DNA of 49,019 bases from Paracoccaceae bacterium (GCA_028874915.1 JAPPHA010000082.1:1-49019); one strand, 5' to 3'. Numbered from the stretch's first letter, positions 1 through 11,410 are shown. Notes: a model not told the origin generated them from the letters alone. Numbers and translations are program-made.

Positions 1-154
1 GAATAACCCCGAAACCCGAACCGAAACCCCCGCACAGACTTGCCAGAACAGCCGGTACAGGTTCGGACGGTACGATGAAACGGAAACGGACGCCGCCGGG
101 ACGGACGGGCAAACCGCGCTCCACGGCGGATGACGGGGCAGACAGGAAGAGACA
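1..154 (+). other. Leader upstream of rpsJ
   Basis: No gene is recognised here. The stretch is purine- and C-rich and ends in a ribosome binding site (AGGAAGAG) just before the rpsJ start. In related genomes fusA and tuf usually precede rpsJ; neither can be seen, so the upstream neighbour probably lies outside the window. Confidence 0.5.
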
Positions 155-463
155 ATGCAGAGCCAGAACATTCGAATCCGGCTGAGGGCATTCGACTACC
201 GGGTCCTCGACATGTCGACGAGCGAAATCGTCAATACCGCAAAACGGACCGGCGCCCGGGTCCGGGGGCCGATTCCACTGCCGAACAAGATCGAGAAATT
301 TACCGTCCTGAGGGGGCCACATATCGACAAGAAATCCCGCGAGCAGTTCGAGATCCGAACGCACAAACGGCTTCTCGATATCGTGGACCCGACCCCACAG
401 ACAGTCGACGCGCTGATGAAGCTTGACCTCGCAGCCGGGGTCGATGTCGAGATCAAGCTCTAG
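155..463 (+). CDS. rpsJ: 30S ribosomal protein S10
   Basis: First visible gene of the S10 operon; 102 residues, the normal family length. S10 sits in the head of the small subunit and in many bacteria also works with NusB in antitermination. The N-terminus [14 protein letters not shown], the segment [18 protein letters not shown] and the segment [15 protein letters not shown] are typical. The start is set by an AGGAAGAG ribosome binding site and family length. A frame-shifted ORF covering 130-426 is a shadow of this gene. rplC follows after 12 bases. Confidence 0.97.
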   Translation: MQSQNIRIRLRAFDYRVLDMSTSEIVNTAKRTGARVRGPIPLPNKIEKFTVLRGPHIDKKSREQFEIRTHKRLLDIVDPTPQTVDALMKLDLAAGVDVEIKL

Positions 464-475
464 GGAGGCCGGAAG

Positions 476-1267
476 ATGCGTTCCGGGATCATCGCGAGAA
501 AGCTGGGCATGACTCGGCTGTTCATGGATGACGGGAAGCAGGTTCCCGTCACTGTCCTCAAGCTCGACAACCTGCAGGTCATCGCCCAGAGGACCCACGA
601 GAAGGACGGCTATTCGGCCGTTCAGCTCGGGGCCGGCAGCGCCAGAATCCGGCGGGTGTCGAAAGCCATGCGAGGGCATTTTTCCGTCGCCCGTGTGACG
701 CCGAAACAGCAGGTTGCCGAGTTCCGCGTGTCGGAGGAAAACCTGATCGGTGTTGGCGAGGAAATCACCGCTAACCATTTCCTGGAAGGCCAGCGGGTCG
801 ATGTCGCCGGCACGTCGATCGGAAAAGGCTTTGCCGGGGCCATGAAGCGGCACAACTTCAGCGGGCTTCGGGCCTCCCACGGTGTTTCGGTTTCACACCG
901 TTCCCACGGATCCACCGGCCAGTGCCAGGAGCCCGGGCGGGTTTTCAAGGGCAAGAAGATGGCGGGGCAGATGGGGGCCGTCCGGGTGACGACCCAGAAC
1001 CTGGAAGTGATTCGAACGGATGCCGAGCGGGGACTGATCATGGTCAAGGGCGCCGTTCCCGGATCGAGGGGCGGCTGGGTCACCGTCAGGGATTCCGCCA
1101 AGATCCGCCCGCCCGACGGGTTGCCGTTTCCGGCGGCGCTGCGAAGCCGGGTCGAACCTGACGTCGGGTCTGGATCGGCCGACAGTGCCGGAGCCGAACT
1201 TGCGGATTCCTCGGGTGCCCAGGATGCCGTTGCAGGCGATTCCGGAGCCGCGGGAGAGGAATCGTGA
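476..1267 (+). CDS. rplC: 50S ribosomal protein L3
   Basis: Primary 23S rRNA-binding protein near the peptidyl transferase centre. The body ([16 protein letters not shown], the loop around residues 120-160 with [15 protein letters not shown], and [15 protein letters not shown]) is canonical. The ribosome binding site GGGAGG lies just upstream. The protein is 263 residues, longer than the roughly 210 of the E. coli protein: about the last 45 residues are a low-complexity tail rich in Ala, Ser, Gly and Asp/Glu. Many alphaproteobacterial L3 proteins carry some extension, but this one is long and acidic. The stop overlaps the GTG start of rplD (GTGA). Confidence 0.96.
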   Translation: MRSGIIARKLGMTRLFMDDGKQVPVTVLKLDNLQVIAQRTHEKDGYSAVQLGAGSARIRRVSKAMRGHFSVARVTPKQQVAEFRVSEENLIGVGEEITANHFLEGQRVDVAGTSIGKGFAGAMKRHNFSGLRASHGVSVSHRSHGSTGQCQEPGRVFKGKKMAGQMGAVRVTTQNLEVIRTDAERGLIMVKGAVPGSRGGWVTVRDSAKIRPPDGLPFPAALRSRVEPDVGSGSADSAGAELADSSGAQDAVAGDSGAAGEES

Positions 1268-1884
1268 AGGCCGATGTAATCACGCTGGATGCCGCCAGCG
1301 CAGGCTCGGTGGAGCTGCCGGAGGCCATCTTCGGCCTCAAACCGCGAGCGGACATTTTGCACCGGGTGGTCCGTTACCAGCTGGCCGCCCGGCAGCAGGG
1401 GACCCACAAGGCGAAGACGCGGTCGGAGACGAACTTTTCCCGTCGCAAGATCTATGGGCAGAAACGGACCGGCCGGGCTCGGCACGGCGACCGGAACGCT
1501 CCGTTGTTCCGGTCCGGCGGGGTTTACAAGGGGCCTGTTCCGCGCAGCCATGCCCACAAGCTCCCCCGGAAGTTCCGCCGACTCGGCCTCCGCCATGCCC
1601 TGTCGGCAAAGGCGCAGGCCGGCGACATCGTCATTCTTGACGGCGCCAGGATGGAAACGCCGAAGACGGGTGCGCTGGCCCGGGTGATGCGCCAGCTGGG
1701 TTGGGACAAGGCGCTGGTCGTCGACGGTGACGCAATCGACCCGAACTTCGCCCTGGCCGCCCGCAATCTCGTCGGGCTCGACGTGTTGCCGGGTCGCGGG
1801 GCGAATGTGTACGACATCCTGAGGAGCCGGACGCTGGTCATCACCCGTGCCGGCCTCGGGGCGCTGGAGGAGCGACTGGCATGA
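1264..1884 (+). CDS. rplD: 50S ribosomal protein L4
   Basis: L4 binds 23S rRNA and lines the exit tunnel with an extended loop; in E. coli it also represses the S10 operon, which cannot be judged here. It has 206 residues, a normal length. The basic tunnel loop (residues about 45-90, with [20 protein letters not shown] and [21 protein letters not shown]) is clear. The start is GTG, overlapping the rplC stop by four bases, and the gene ends in an ATGA overlap with rplW, so the three genes are translationally coupled. Confidence 0.96.
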   Translation: MKADVITLDAASAGSVELPEAIFGLKPRADILHRVVRYQLAARQQGTHKAKTRSETNFSRRKIYGQKRTGRARHGDRNAPLFRSGGVYKGPVPRSHAHKLPRKFRRLGLRHALSAKAQAGDIVILDGARMETPKTGALARVMRQLGWDKALVVDGDAIDPNFALAARNLVGLDVLPGRGANVYDILRSRTLVITRAGLGALEERLA

Positions 1885-2177
1885 CCGCGATGGCGCGACT
1901 GCTTGATGTGATTCGCAAGCCGGTGGTCACCGAAAAGTCGACCTTGGCGTCGGCCAACAACGCGGTGGTCTTCGAGGTCGACATGGCGGCCAACAAGCCG
2001 CTGATCCGGGAGGCGGTGGAAACGGTCTTCAAGGTCAAGGTCAAGGCGGTCAATACCGTTGTGACCCGCGGAAAGACCAAGCGATTCCGGGGGCGGCCAG
2101 GGCGGCGAAAGGATGTCAAGAAGGCGTATGTGACGCTTCAGGACGGCTTCACGATTGACGTGAGTACAGGACTGTAG
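1881..2177 (+). CDS. rplW: 50S ribosomal protein L23
   Basis: L23 lies at the tunnel exit and docks trigger factor and SRP. It has 98 residues with the family pattern [36 protein letters not shown] and the basic stretch [21 protein letters not shown]. The start at 1881 gives an ATGA overlap with rplD; an internal ATG three codons later would give [11 protein letters not shown] and cannot be excluded. A 63-base gap separates it from rplB. Confidence 0.95.
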   Translation: MTAMARLLDVIRKPVVTEKSTLASANNAVVFEVDMAANKPLIREAVETVFKVKVKAVNTVVTRGKTKRFRGRPGRRKDVKKAYVTLQDGFTIDVSTGL

Positions 2178-2240
2178 GGCCTCGGGCGGCGTGCGGCGGC
2201 TCGGCAGGACCGGACAACAGACAAGGAAGAACCAGGGAAA

Positions 2241-3080
2241 ATGGCACTGAAGTCTTACAAGCCGACCACGCCGGGCCAGCGGGGACTGGTTCTGGTAGAC
2301 CGGTCGGGCCTGTGGAAGGGGGGGCCGGTCAAGGCGTTGACGACGGGTCTCGTCGGGCGTGGCGGGCGCAACAACACGGGCCGTATCACCATGCGCCGAC
2401 GGGGCGGTGGCGCCAAGCGGCGGTATCGGGTCATAGATTTCAAGCGGGCGAAGACCGGCGTTGCGGCTACGGTCGAACGGATTGAATACGATCCCAACCG
2501 CACCGCTTTCATCGCACTGGTCCGCTATGCGGACGGGGAGCAGTCCTATATCCTGGCCCCGCAGCGCCTGGCTGTAGGCGATGAAGTTGTATCGGCGGCC
2601 AGAGCCGACGTGAAGCCCGGAAATGCAATGCCGTTTTCCGGAATGCCGATTGGCACGATCGTCCACAACATTGAGCTCAAGCCCGGCCGGGGAGGGCAGT
2701 TGGCCCGGGCGGCCGGCGCCTATGGCCAGTTCATCGGCCGCGACGGCGGCCATGCGCAGATCCGGCTGTCTTCAGGCGAATTGCGGTTGGTCCGCCAGGA
2801 ATGCATGGCCACCGTTGGCGCCGTGTCCAACCCGGACAATGCCAACCAGAACCTCGGAAAGGCCGGGCGAAACCGGCACCGCGGGAAACGTCCTTCGGTC
2901 CGGGGAGTCGTGATGAATCCGGTCGATCACCCGCATGGCGGTGGCGAAGGCCGGTCGTCGGGCGGACGCCATCCGGTGACGCCATGGGGCAAGCCGACCA
3001 AGGGAGCGCGGACGCGGTCAAACCGGAGCACCGACAAATACATCATTCGTTCGCGTCACGCGAGGAAGAAGAGGCGCTAG
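2241..3080 (+). CDS. rplB: 50S ribosomal protein L2
   Basis: L2 is needed for subunit association and peptidyl transferase assembly. It has 279 residues. It opens with [17 protein letters not shown], has the OB-fold and SH3-like region in the middle, and carries the conserved C-terminal segment [17 protein letters not shown] with the functionally important histidine. The ribosome binding site is AAGGAAG. Only two bases separate its stop from the rpsS start. Confidence 0.97.
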   Translation: MALKSYKPTTPGQRGLVLVDRSGLWKGGPVKALTTGLVGRGGRNNTGRITMRRRGGGAKRRYRVIDFKRAKTGVAATVERIEYDPNRTAFIALVRYADGEQSYILAPQRLAVGDEVVSAARADVKPGNAMPFSGMPIGTIVHNIELKPGRGGQLARAAGAYGQFIGRDGGHAQIRLSSGELRLVRQECMATVGAVSNPDNANQNLGKAGRNRHRGKRPSVRGVVMNPVDHPHGGGEGRSSGGRHPVTPWGKPTKGARTRSNRSTDKYIIRSRHARKKRR

Positions 3081-3082
3081 AG

Positions 3083-3361
3083 ATGCCACGTTCAGTCTGG
3101 AAAGGGCCGTTCGTCGATTCCCATGTTCTGCGCAAGGCGGAGCGGGCGAAGGAATCCGGGCGCAAGGAAGTGATCAGAATCTGGTCGCGGAGGTCAACCA
3201 TCCTGCCGCAGTTCGTCGGATTGACATTCGGGGTCTACAACGGCCGAAAGCATATCCCGGTGCTGGTAACCGAGGACATGATCGGCCAGAAGTTCGGCGA
3301 ATTCTCCCCGACGCGGGCCTATTACGGCCATGCGGCCGACAAGAAAGCGAGGCGGCGCTAG
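3083..3361 (+). CDS. rpsS: 30S ribosomal protein S19
   Basis: S19 forms a head complex with S13 and contacts A-site tRNA. It has 92 residues from the ATG at 3083, matching the family start [12 protein letters not shown]; the reading frame is open much further upstream but that part is the shadow of rplB. Core motifs [22 protein letters not shown] and [14 protein letters not shown] are intact. It starts two bases after the rplB stop and ends three bases before rplV. Confidence 0.96.
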   Translation: MPRSVWKGPFVDSHVLRKAERAKESGRKEVIRIWSRRSTILPQFVGLTFGVYNGRKHIPVLVTEDMIGQKFGEFSPTRAYYGHAADKKARRR

Positions 3362-3364
3362 GCG

Positions 3365-3808
3365 ATGAATGAACCGACTGACTGGACCGAAACCCACGGC
3401 GAGGAAGCCGTGGCAGTGTCCCGCATGCTTCGGACGAGCCCGAGAAAGCTGAACTTGGTGGCACGGACCATCCGGAACATGCCGGCGGAGCGGGCGCTGG
3501 CCGAACTCCTGTTTTCGAAACGTCGCATTGCCCGCGAGGTTCGCAAGACCCTGTCCTCGGCCGTTGCCAATGCCGAGAACAACCACAACCTCGATGTGGA
3601 TTCGCTCATGGTGGTCGAGGCCTTCGTCGGCAAGAACCTGACCCTCAGGCGAGGCCGTCCCCGGGCGCGGGGCCGTTTTGGCAGCCTCCGGAAACCCTTC
3701 TCGCAACTGACGATCCGGGTCCGTGAGGTCACCTATCATGCCCTGGATGACCATGACGGCGCCGGTGCGGATGGGGATGGTCGGGACGTCCGGGAGGATC
3801 AGGCGTAA
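3365..3808 (+). CDS. rplV: 50S ribosomal protein L22
   Basis: L22 contributes the second long beta-hairpin of the exit tunnel. It has 147 residues, longer than the 110 of E. coli: about 18 extra residues at the N-terminus precede the conserved [19 protein letters not shown], and a Gly/Asp-rich tail of about 20 residues follows the core. The hairpin region [20 protein letters not shown] is present. The last base of its TAA stop is the first base of the rpsC ATG (TAATG). Confidence 0.95.
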   Translation: MNEPTDWTETHGEEAVAVSRMLRTSPRKLNLVARTIRNMPAERALAELLFSKRRIAREVRKTLSSAVANAENNHNLDVDSLMVVEAFVGKNLTLRRGRPRARGRFGSLRKPFSQLTIRVREVTYHALDDHDGAGADGDGRDVREDQA

Positions 3809-4512
3809 TGGGACAAAAGATCAACGCTGTAGGCCTGCGGCTGCAGGTCAACCGGACCTGGGACAGCCGCTGGTACGCGAGCAATCGCGAATACGGCGAT
3901 CTCCTGCTTGAAGATCTCAAGATCCGCGACTTCATCAAGACGCGATGTGCCCAGGCCGGGATCTCGAGCGTGATCATTGAACGGCCGCACAAGAAGTGTC
4001 GGGTGACCATTCACACGGCCCGTCCAGGCATGATCATTGGCAAAAAGGGCAGCGACATCGACAAGCTGCGCAAGTCCCTCAAGGAACTCACCGAATCGGA
4101 ACTGCATCTGAACATCGTCGAGGTTCGCAAGCCTGAGATGGATGCTCAACTGGTCGCGGAGTCCGTTGCCCAGCAGCTGGAACGGCGGGTGTCCTTCCGC
4201 CGCGCGATGAAGCGGGCGGTCCAGACGTCGATGCGCATGGGCGCCCTGGGTATACGGATCAACAGTTCGGGCCGTCTCGGCGGCGTTGAAATTGCTCGCA
4301 CCGAATGGTACCGGGAGGGCCGCGTTCCTCTGCACACCTTGCGCGCGGACATCGACTACGCCCGGGCAGAAGCGAAGACGGCCTATGGCGTCATCGGCGT
4401 CAAGGTATGGATCTTCAAGGGCGAAATCATGGACCACGATCCGCAGGCGCACGATCGCCGTATCCAGGAATTTCAGGACCGGGGGCCGATGCGCCCGCCC
4501 CGGCGAACCTGA
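3808..4512 (+). CDS. rpsC: 30S ribosomal protein S3
   Basis: S3 lies at the mRNA entry channel and helps unwind mRNA. It has 234 residues, the usual length. It opens with [20 protein letters not shown], has the KH-domain motif [14 protein letters not shown] near residues 70-85, and the C-terminal segment [20 protein letters not shown] with LRADIDYA. It overlaps the rplV stop by one base, and rplP follows after 21 bases. Confidence 0.97.
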   Translation: MGQKINAVGLRLQVNRTWDSRWYASNREYGDLLLEDLKIRDFIKTRCAQAGISSVIIERPHKKCRVTIHTARPGMIIGKKGSDIDKLRKSLKELTESELHLNIVEVRKPEMDAQLVAESVAQQLERRVSFRRAMKRAVQTSMRMGALGIRINSSGRLGGVEIARTEWYREGRVPLHTLRADIDYARAEAKTAYGVIGVKVWIFKGEIMDHDPQAHDRRIQEFQDRGPMRPPRRT

Positions 4513-4533
4513 TCGGCACGCGGGAGACCGACC

Positions 4534-4947
4534 ATGCTGGCACCGAAGCGGACGAAGTACCGGAAACAGCACAAGGGCCGGATCCACGGACTGGCGAAGG
4601 GCGGTTCCACGCTGAACTTCGGGTCCTGGGGGCTAAAGGCGACCCGGCCGGAACGGGTAACGGCCCGGCAGATCGAAGCCGCGCGCCGGGCCATGACCCG
4701 GCAGATGAAACGCCAGGGACGGGTTTGGGTGCGGATCTTTCCCGACGTTCCGGTTTCGAAGAAACCCACCGAAGTCCGCATGGGCAAGGGTAAGGGTGCG
4801 GTCGAATACTGGGCAGTCCGGGTGAAGCCGGGCCGGGTCATGTTCGAGATTGACGGGGTGTCCGACTCGGTGGCAAGGGAAGCGCTTCGCCTGGCGGCGA
4901 TGAAACTTCCGGTCAAGTCGCGGGTCGTCCAGCGAGAAGACTGGTAA
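4534..4947 (+). CDS. rplP: 50S ribosomal protein L16
   Basis: L16 organises the A-site region of the large subunit. It has 137 residues, the standard length, beginning [16 protein letters not shown]. Conserved segments include [23 protein letters not shown]-type residues 28-50, the [20 protein letters not shown] loop and the [13 protein letters not shown] strand. The ribosome binding site is GGGAGA. rpmC starts 49 bases downstream. Confidence 0.97.
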   Translation: MLAPKRTKYRKQHKGRIHGLAKGGSTLNFGSWGLKATRPERVTARQIEAARRAMTRQMKRQGRVWVRIFPDVPVSKKPTEVRMGKGKGAVEYWAVRVKPGRVMFEIDGVSDSVAREALRLAAMKLPVKSRVVQREDW

Positions 4948-4996
4948 CCGGCAGGACCGGGCGTTGGCAGGCTGAAGGGACGGGGAGACTGGACAG

Positions 4997-5224
4997 ATGG
5001 CGATCATGGTGTCCGAACTGCGGGAGAAGTCCCCCGACCAGCTTCGGGAACAACTGGTTCAGTTGAAAAAGGAAGCCTTCAACCTGCGATTCCAGCAGGC
5101 GACAGGCCAGTTGGAGAGCCCGGCGCAGGTGCGCAATGTCCGGCGCGACGTGGCACGGGTGAAGACCGTGCTGGGCGAGAAGGTCAGAGCGGCCGCGTCC
5201 GGGGAACGGACTGCGGAGCCCTGA
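4997..5224 (+). CDS. rpmC: 50S ribosomal protein L29
   Basis: Small two-helix protein next to L23 at the tunnel exit. The sequence [19 protein letters not shown] and the motif [17 protein letters not shown] identify it. It has 75 residues, slightly long because of a few extra residues after the second helix. The ATG at 4997 has a GGGGAGAC ribosome binding site; a second in-frame ATG lies three codons in. rpsQ follows after 67 bases, a wide gap for this cluster. Confidence 0.94.
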   Translation: MAIMVSELREKSPDQLREQLVQLKKEAFNLRFQQATGQLESPAQVRNVRRDVARVKTVLGEKVRAAASGERTAEP

Positions 5225-5291
5225 GGGGAATCGGAAACAGCGGCCCGCCCGGAAACGGGGTCAAGGGAGCGACAATTACAGGAGGCGATGC

Positions 5292-5528
5292 ATGCCGAGG
5301 CGTGTTTTGCAGGGCAAGGTGGTCAGCGACCGCAGCCGTCAGACGGTGACTGTCTCCGTCGAACGGCGATTTACGCATCCGGTCCTGAAGAAGACGGTCC
5401 GAAAGACCAAGAAGTATCATGCCCATGACGAACAGGACCGGTACCGGATCGGCGATTCCGTTCGCATCCGTGAATGTGCGCCCCGGTCCAGGACCAAGTG
5501 CTGGGAAGTGGTGACGGATCCGGCATAG
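5292..5528 (+). CDS. rpsQ: 30S ribosomal protein S17
   Basis: OB-fold 16S rRNA-binding protein needed early in small-subunit assembly. It has 78 residues with the patterns [33 protein letters not shown] and [19 protein letters not shown] strong AGGAGG ribosome binding site lies seven bases before the ATG. It is the last gene of the classical S10 operon; the 68-base gap after it holds three consecutive stem-loops. Confidence 0.96.
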   Translation: MPRRVLQGKVVSDRSRQTVTVSVERRFTHPVLKKTVRKTKKYHAHDEQDRYRIGDSVRIRECAPRSRTKCWEVVTDPA

Positions 5529-5530
5529 AT

Positions 5531-5579
5531 CGGGACGTCCGTCCCGGTTTCGACGAAACCATGGGGCCTGCGCCCCCAT
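5531..5579 (+). promoter_or_regulatory. Three tandem stem-loops between rpsQ and rplN
   Basis: The gap between the S10 and spc blocks folds almost completely. Stem 1 is CGGGAC (5531-5536) with GTCCCG (5541-5546); stem 2 is GGTTTC (5546-5551) with GAAACC (5555-5560); stem 3 is ATGGGG (5561-5566) with CCCCAT (5574-5579). All three are perfect; stems 1 and 2 share one base. No U-run follows, so this is not a plain intrinsic terminator. It could be an RNA processing site or a structured leader for rplN, whose ribosome binding site starts right after it. Confidence 0.55.
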
Positions 5580-5596
5580 AGGTCGGGAGAAACCCA

Positions 5597-5965
5597 ATGA
5601 TCCAGATGCAGACAGATCTGGATGTAGCCGACAACTCCGGGGCCCGCCGGGTGCGCTGCATCAAGGTGCTCGGCGGTTCCAAACGCAAGTACGCGTCGGT
5701 CGGCGACATCATCGTGGTGACGGTGAAGGAGGCGATCCCGCGCGGGCGTGTGCGCAAGGGGGACATTCGGCGGGCTGTGGTTGTTCGTACCGCCAAAGAG
5801 GTTCGCCGCGAAGACGGCAGCGCAATTCGCTTCGACCGCAACGCTGCGGTCATCCTTGGCAACAACAATGAACCAGTCGGAACCCGGATTTTCGGGCCGG
5901 TGGTTCGCGAATTGCGTTCGAAGCGGTTCATGAAGATCATCTCGCTCGCGCCGGAGGTGCTTTGA
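5597..5965 (+). CDS. rplN: 50S ribosomal protein L14
   Basis: First gene of the classical spc block. L14 lies at the subunit interface and is the docking site of RsfS. It has 122 residues, the usual length, with [57 protein letters not shown] and the tail [14 protein letters not shown]. The ribosome binding site GGGAGA is directly downstream of the stem-loop cluster. One base separates it from rplX. Confidence 0.97.
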   Translation: MIQMQTDLDVADNSGARRVRCIKVLGGSKRKYASVGDIIVVTVKEAIPRGRVRKGDIRRAVVVRTAKEVRREDGSAIRFDRNAAVILGNNNEPVGTRIFGPVVRELRSKRFMKIISLAPEVL

Positions 5966-5966
5966 C

Positions 5967-6281
5967 ATGGCCGCGAAACTGAAAACGGGCGACAAGGTCA
6001 TCGTGCTGGCCGGCAACGAGCGGGGCCGGCGCGGCACCATCACCCGGATCGACCGGAAGTCCGGCCGGGCGGTGGTCGAGGGAATCAATCTCCGGGTTCG
6101 GCATCGGAAGCCGACCGAGGGCAACCCGGCCGGTCGGGACGTCGTGGCCATGCCGATCGCGATCAGCAATCTGGCGATGCTGGACCCAAAGGATGACGTT
6201 CCGACCCGGGTGGGCTTCCGATTCGAAGACGGACAGAAGGTCCGCTACGCCAAGAAGTCCGGGGAGACAATCGATGGCTGA
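5967..6281 (+). CDS. rplX: 50S ribosomal protein L24
   Basis: Assembly-initiating large-subunit protein with a KOW motif: [20 protein letters not shown] near the N-terminus. It has 104 residues. The middle [20 protein letters not shown] and the tail [20 protein letters not shown] are typical. It ends by overlapping the rplE start by eight bases (6274-6281), which implies translational coupling. Confidence 0.96.
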   Translation: MAAKLKTGDKVIVLAGNERGRRGTITRIDRKSGRAVVEGINLRVRHRKPTEGNPAGRDVVAMPIAISNLAMLDPKDDVPTRVGFRFEDGQKVRYAKKSGETIDG

Positions 6282-6828
6282 ATCCTATGAACCCCGGTTG
6301 AGGACCCACTACCGGGAGACCGTCTGCCCGGCCTTGGCGGACGAATTCGGGTACAAGAATGTCATGGAGATTCCGAAGCTCGACAAGGTCGTCCTGAACA
6401 TGGGTGTGGGCGAGGCCGTCCGGGACTCGAAAAAAATACGTTCGGCCGCCGACGAGATGGCAATGGTTGCCGGCCAGCGGCCAATCATCACCCGGGCGAG
6501 AAAATCGGTGGCGAGTTTCCGGGTGCGTGAAGGGATGACCGTCGGTGTCAAGGCGACGCTTCGGGGCCATCGCATGTACGAGTTTCTGGACCGGCTGATT
6601 ACCGTCGCGCTACCCCGGGTGCGTGACTTCCGCGGCCTTTCGGCATCGAGCTTTGACGGCCGCGGAAATTTCAGCATGGGGTTGAAGGAGCACATCGTGT
6701 TTCCGGAGATCGACTACGACAAGGTCGAAGACATCCGGGGAATGGACATCGCCATCTGCACGACCGCCAGGACTGATGCCGAAGCGAAGCGGCTCCTGGA
6801 GCAGTTCAACATGCCGTTCAGCGGCTGA
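6274..6828 (+). CDS. rplE: 50S ribosomal protein L5
   Basis: 5S rRNA-binding protein of the central protuberance, 184 residues from the ATG at 6274. The frame is open from 6193, but the upstream part is the shadow of rpl[16 protein letters not shown] matches the family start. Conserved blocks: [48 protein letters not shown] and [20 protein letters not shown]. In E. coli the S8 repressor site lies around this start; no such structure was confirmed here. Confidence 0.97.
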   Translation: MAESYEPRLRTHYRETVCPALADEFGYKNVMEIPKLDKVVLNMGVGEAVRDSKKIRSAADEMAMVAGQRPIITRARKSVASFRVREGMTVGVKATLRGHRMYEFLDRLITVALPRVRDFRGLSASSFDGRGNFSMGLKEHIVFPEIDYDKVEDIRGMDIAICTTARTDAEAKRLLEQFNMPFSG

Positions 6829-6904
6829 CAACGCGACGGCACCGGCGCGGGGCGAAGACAGGGAAAGCGGTGTCGAATCGGCACCGGGACGAGGAGAGAC
6901 ATCC

Positions 6905-7210
6905 ATGGCCAAGACTGCAATGGTTCAGCGGGAACTGAAGCGTCAGCGCCTCAACAAACGCTACCGGGCCCGGCGAGAGGCCCTCAAGGCGATCGCCAAC
7001 GACCAAAGCCTGTCGATGGAGGAGCGGTTCAAGGCGCGGCTGAAACTGGCAAAATTGCCCCGGAACTCGGCCAGTTCGCGCCTGCACAACCGCTGCCAGG
7101 TGACGGGCCGGCCAAAGTCTTATTATCGGAAACTGAAGATTTCCCGGATCGCCCTCCGTGACCTGGCCGGTGAAGGCCAGATCCCGGGAATGGTCAAGTC
7201 AAGTTGGTAG
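6905..7210 (+). CDS. rpsN: 30S ribosomal protein S14, long form without zinc site
   Basis: It has 101 residues from the ATG at 6905 ([16 protein letters not shown]), preceded by GAGGAGAG. It is the long S14 form without the CxxC zinc motifs of the short form; it has a single cysteine, in [17 protein letters not shown]. The C-terminus [18 protein letters not shown] is canonical. The longer ORF from 6776 runs through the rplE tail and is rejected. Twelve bases separate it from rpsH. Confidence 0.96.
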   Translation: MAKTAMVQRELKRQRLNKRYRARREALKAIANDQSLSMEERFKARLKLAKLPRNSASSRLHNRCQVTGRPKSYYRKLKISRIALRDLAGEGQIPGMVKSSW

Positions 7211-7222
7211 GGAGGACCTGAG

Positions 7223-7621
7223 ATGCCGGTAAACGACCCTGTCGGCGATATGCTCACCCGGATCCGCAATGCCCAGATGCGCGGAAAGTCCTCGGTGGTC
7301 AGCCCGGCGTCGAAACTTCGCGGCTGGGTGCTGGATGTGCTCAAGGACGAAGGCTACATTCGGTACTACGAGGTGACGACCGGGTCCGACGGTCGGCAGC
7401 AGCTTGAGATCTCCCTCAAGTATCACGACGGTACACCGGTGATCCGCGAGTTGCGGCGCGTCTCGAAACCGGGTCGCAGGGTCTATTCGGGAGCCCGGGA
7501 GTTGCCGCTGGTTCGGCAGGGGCTGGGGATCGCCATCGTTTCCACCTCGATCGGGGTGATGTCCGACGCCAAGGCACGGTCGGCAAACGTTGGCGGCGAA
7601 GTCATTTGCACGGTGTTCTGA
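7223..7621 (+). CDS. rpsH: 30S ribosomal protein S8
   Basis: Binds the central domain of 16S rRNA; in E. coli it is the spc operon repressor. It has 132 residues with [19 protein letters not shown], the middle [20 protein letters not shown] and the end [17 protein letters not shown], all standard. A GGGAGG ribosome binding site lies between the rpsN stop and this ATG. Confidence 0.97.
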   Translation: MPVNDPVGDMLTRIRNAQMRGKSSVVSPASKLRGWVLDVLKDEGYIRYYEVTTGSDGRQQLEISLKYHDGTPVIRELRRVSKPGRRVYSGARELPLVRQGLGIAIVSTSIGVMSDAKARSANVGGEVICTVF

Positions 7622-7663
7622 GCGGATTTCCGCTGCGTCCCGGGGGCTGCGAGGAGAATTCGG

Positions 7664-8197
7664 ATGTCGCGAATCGGAAAAAAGGCGGTTGAACTCCCCG
7701 ACGGTGTCACGGCCGCGGTGTCGGGGCAGACGATCGAGGTCAAGGGCCCCCGTGGTGTTTTGAGCTTCACTGCAACCAACGATGTGTCGATTGCCATCGA
7801 TGGCGACAGGGTCCGGGTGGCGCCGCGCGGAGAATCGAAACGCGCCCGACAGCAGTGGGGCATGACCCGGTCGCAGGTCGCCAATCTGGTCACTGGCGTG
7901 GTATCGGGATTCCGGAAGGAACTGGCGATCTCTGGCGTCGGCTTCCGGGCCCGGATGCAGGATGACGTGCTGGTACTGTCGCTCGGCTATTCCCGGGACA
8001 TCACCTACCCGATGCCGGACGGGGTGACGATCACGGTTCCTCGACCGACCTCGGTGGTGGTGGAAGGGAACGACCAGCAGCAGGTCGGTCAGGTTGCGGC
8101 GGAAATCCGCGCCTGGCGGAAACCGGAGCCCTACAAGGGCAAGGGAATCAGCTACCGGGGCGAACGGGTCTTCCGCAAGGAAGGCAAGAAGAAGTAA
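7664..8197 (+). CDS. rplF: 50S ribosomal protein L6
   Basis: Two-domain 23S rRNA-binding protein near the sarcin-ricin loop. It has 177 residues, normal. It starts [15 protein letters not shown] and carries the family signature around residues 150-170: [20 protein letters not shown]. The ribosome binding site GAGGAG lies before the ATG. A 78-base gap without recognised structure precedes rplR. Confidence 0.97.
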   Translation: MSRIGKKAVELPDGVTAAVSGQTIEVKGPRGVLSFTATNDVSIAIDGDRVRVAPRGESKRARQQWGMTRSQVANLVTGVVSGFRKELAISGVGFRARMQDDVLVLSLGYSRDITYPMPDGVTITVPRPTSVVVEGNDQQQVGQVAAEIRAWRKPEPYKGKGISYRGERVFRKEGKKK

Positions 8198-8275
8198 GCG
8201 GGGTCGGAGCGGGTGACCGCCGGCAACACCTGAAACCGAAATCGAAACAGGGAACCAGGATCGGGGACCGGAGCC

Positions 8276-8635
8276 ATGGCAAGGACCAGACGCCATCAGT
8301 TCATCAGACGCCGGTTGCGGGTGCGCAACCGGCTGCGGAAGAGGGCCAACGCGCGCTTGAGGCTGAGTGTGCACCGGTCATCGAAGAACATCTCGGCCCA
8401 GATCATCGACGACACCCGGGGTGTGACACTCGCCGCGGCGTCAAGTCTCGAAAAGGACCTGGGATTCGTCGGCAAGAACAATCGCGAGGCGGCAGCCCGG
8501 GTCGGCGCAGTCATTGCCGAACGGGCACGGGCGGTCGGGATTGACGCGTGCTATTTCGATCGCGGTGGGTTTCTGTTTCACGGCAAGATCAAGGCCCTTG
8601 CGGACGCTGCCCGCGAAGGCGGGCTGAAATTCTAG
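8276..8635 (+). CDS. rplR: 50S ribosomal protein L18
   Basis: 5S rRNA-binding partner of L5. It has 119 residues with a basic N-terminus ([20 protein letters not shown]), the [18 protein letters not shown] strand and the C-terminal [20 protein letters not shown] pattern. Ten bases separate it from rpsE. Confidence 0.96.
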   Translation: MARTRRHQFIRRRLRVRNRLRKRANARLRLSVHRSSKNISAQIIDDTRGVTLAAASSLEKDLGFVGKNNREAAARVGAVIAERARAVGIDACYFDRGGFLFHGKIKALADAAREGGLKF

Positions 8636-8645
8636 GGGGCTGGGC

Positions 8646-9197
8646 ATGGCAAGAGATATCCAACGCGCCAGGGGCCGCGACGAGGCACCGGAATTTGCCG
8701 ATCGCCTGGTGGCGATCAACCGGGTGTCCAAAACGGTCAAGGGTGGAAAGCGATTCGGATTCGCGGCCCTCGTGGTGGTCGGCGACCAGAAAGGACGGGT
8801 CGGATTCGGCAAGGGCAAGGCCAAGGAAGTGTCGGAAGCGATCCGGAAGGCGACCGAACAGGCGAAAAACCGGATGATCCGGGTACCTCTACGGGACGGG
8901 CGAACCCTGCACCATGATATCGAGGGCCGTCACGGCGCTGGCAAGGTGGTGATCCGGACGGCACCCCAGGGCACCGGGATCATTGCCGGCGGCCCGATGC
9001 GCGCTGTCTTCGAGATGCTGGGGGTCCAGGATGTTGTCGCCAAGTCGCTCGGTTCACAGAACCCGTACAACATGATCCGGGCGACAGTGGACGGGTTGCA
9101 GCGTCAGGCAAGCCCGCGCATGGTGGCTCGCCGGCGCGGCCGGAAGGTGGCCGACATTCATGTGCAGGTTGGCGCAACGGCGGAGGCCCGAGGGTGA
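8646..9197 (+). CDS. rpsE: 30S ribosomal protein S5
   Basis: Fidelity and mRNA-channel protein. It has 183 residues. The first 20 form a charged extension; the dsRNA-binding-like signature [20 protein letters not shown] and the domain-2 segment [20 protein letters not shown] are clear. The tail [16 protein letters not shown] is usual for alphaproteobacteria. The stop overlaps the rpmD start by one base (TGATG). Confidence 0.97.
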   Translation: MARDIQRARGRDEAPEFADRLVAINRVSKTVKGGKRFGFAALVVVGDQKGRVGFGKGKAKEVSEAIRKATEQAKNRMIRVPLRDGRTLHHDIEGRHGAGKVVIRTAPQGTGIIAGGPMRAVFEMLGVQDVVAKSLGSQNPYNMIRATVDGLQRQASPRMVARRRGRKVADIHVQVGATAEARG

Positions 9198-9406
9198 TGG
9201 CTGGGACGATTGTGGTCAGGCAGATCGGATCGCCGATTCGACGCCCTGCGAAACAGCGGCAAACGCTGATCGGTCTCGGACTGAACCGGATGCACAGGGT
9301 CCGCGAACTCGAGGACACGCCGTCCGTGCGAGGAATGATCGCCAAGATTCCGCATCTCGTCGAGATCGTCGAAGTCCGCGGTGCCGATCCGGCGGACGAG
9401 TCGTGA
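9197..9406 (+). CDS. rpmD: 50S ribosomal protein L30
   Basis: Short large-subunit protein, 69 residues from the ATG at 9197, with [20 protein letters not shown] and [20 protein letters not shown], the diagnostic L30 pattern. A GTG one codon upstream is also possible; the TGATG overlap with rpsE favours the ATG. The last ten residues are acidic and variable. Confidence 0.94.
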   Translation: MAGTIVVRQIGSPIRRPAKQRQTLIGLGLNRMHRVRELEDTPSVRGMIAKIPHLVEIVEVRGADPADES

Positions 9407-9467
9407 CCGGATCGAAGGATTCAGGCGACGGTTCCGGGCGGACGGACAGTGTGAGGGAGCGTTGGAC

Positions 9468-9983
9468 GTGAGACTCAATGAACTCAGCGACAATCCGGGG
9501 GCAACGCATTCCCGGAAGCGTGTGGGCCGGGGACCGGGGTCTGGCAAAGGCAAGACTGCCGGGCGCGGGACCAAGGGGCAGAAATCGCGATCGGGAACGG
9601 CGCTTGGCGGGTTCGAGGGTGGGCAGATGCCGCTCTATCAGCGACTTCCCAAGCGCGGTTTCCGGAACATCCGGAAGAAGCGTCATGCCGTCGTCAATCT
9701 CGGCGTGCTGCAGGCGTTCATCGACGCCGGCAAGATCGACGCGGACCAGCCGATCACTGAGGCGACGCTGGTCGAGAGCGGACTTGTGCGGCGGCTCCGG
9801 GATGGCGTTCGTGTTCTCGGAACCGGTGAGTTTTCCGCCCGTGTCGAACTGACGGTAACCGGGGCGTCGAAGCGGGCGATTGAGCGGGTCGAGGCCGCCA
9901 ATGGAACGCTGACCCTGGAGGCCCACATGGCGGAGACGGCCCCGGAGGCGGCCGCTGGCGGGGACCTCCCGGCCCCGGAGTGA
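9468..9983 (+). CDS. rplO: 50S ribosomal protein L15
   Basis: It has 171 residues from a GTG start at 9468 with GAGGGAG upstream; [20 protein letters not shown] is the conserved N-terminus, so the in-frame ATG at 9381 is too early. The Gly-rich segment [20 protein letters not shown] and the family signature near residues 110-140 are intact. The last 25 residues are an Ala/Glu/Pro-rich tail. Confidence 0.95.
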   Translation: MRLNELSDNPGATHSRKRVGRGPGSGKGKTAGRGTKGQKSRSGTALGGFEGGQMPLYQRLPKRGFRNIRKKRHAVVNLGVLQAFIDAGKIDADQPITEATLVESGLVRRLRDGVRVLGTGEFSARVELTVTGASKRAIERVEAANGTLTLEAHMAETAPEAAAGGDLPAPE

Positions 9984-10045
9984 TGGTTTCCGGCTGCCTT
10001 CGACCAATGGTTGCGGTCGTGGCGGTGATGGCGAAAGGATAGGAC

Positions 10046-11410
<1,365 letters not shown>

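Noticed and set aside
1524-2753. A 409-codon minus-strand frame across rplD, rplW and rplB
   Set aside because: Antisense shadow of three certain ribosomal protein genes; composition is not protein-like.
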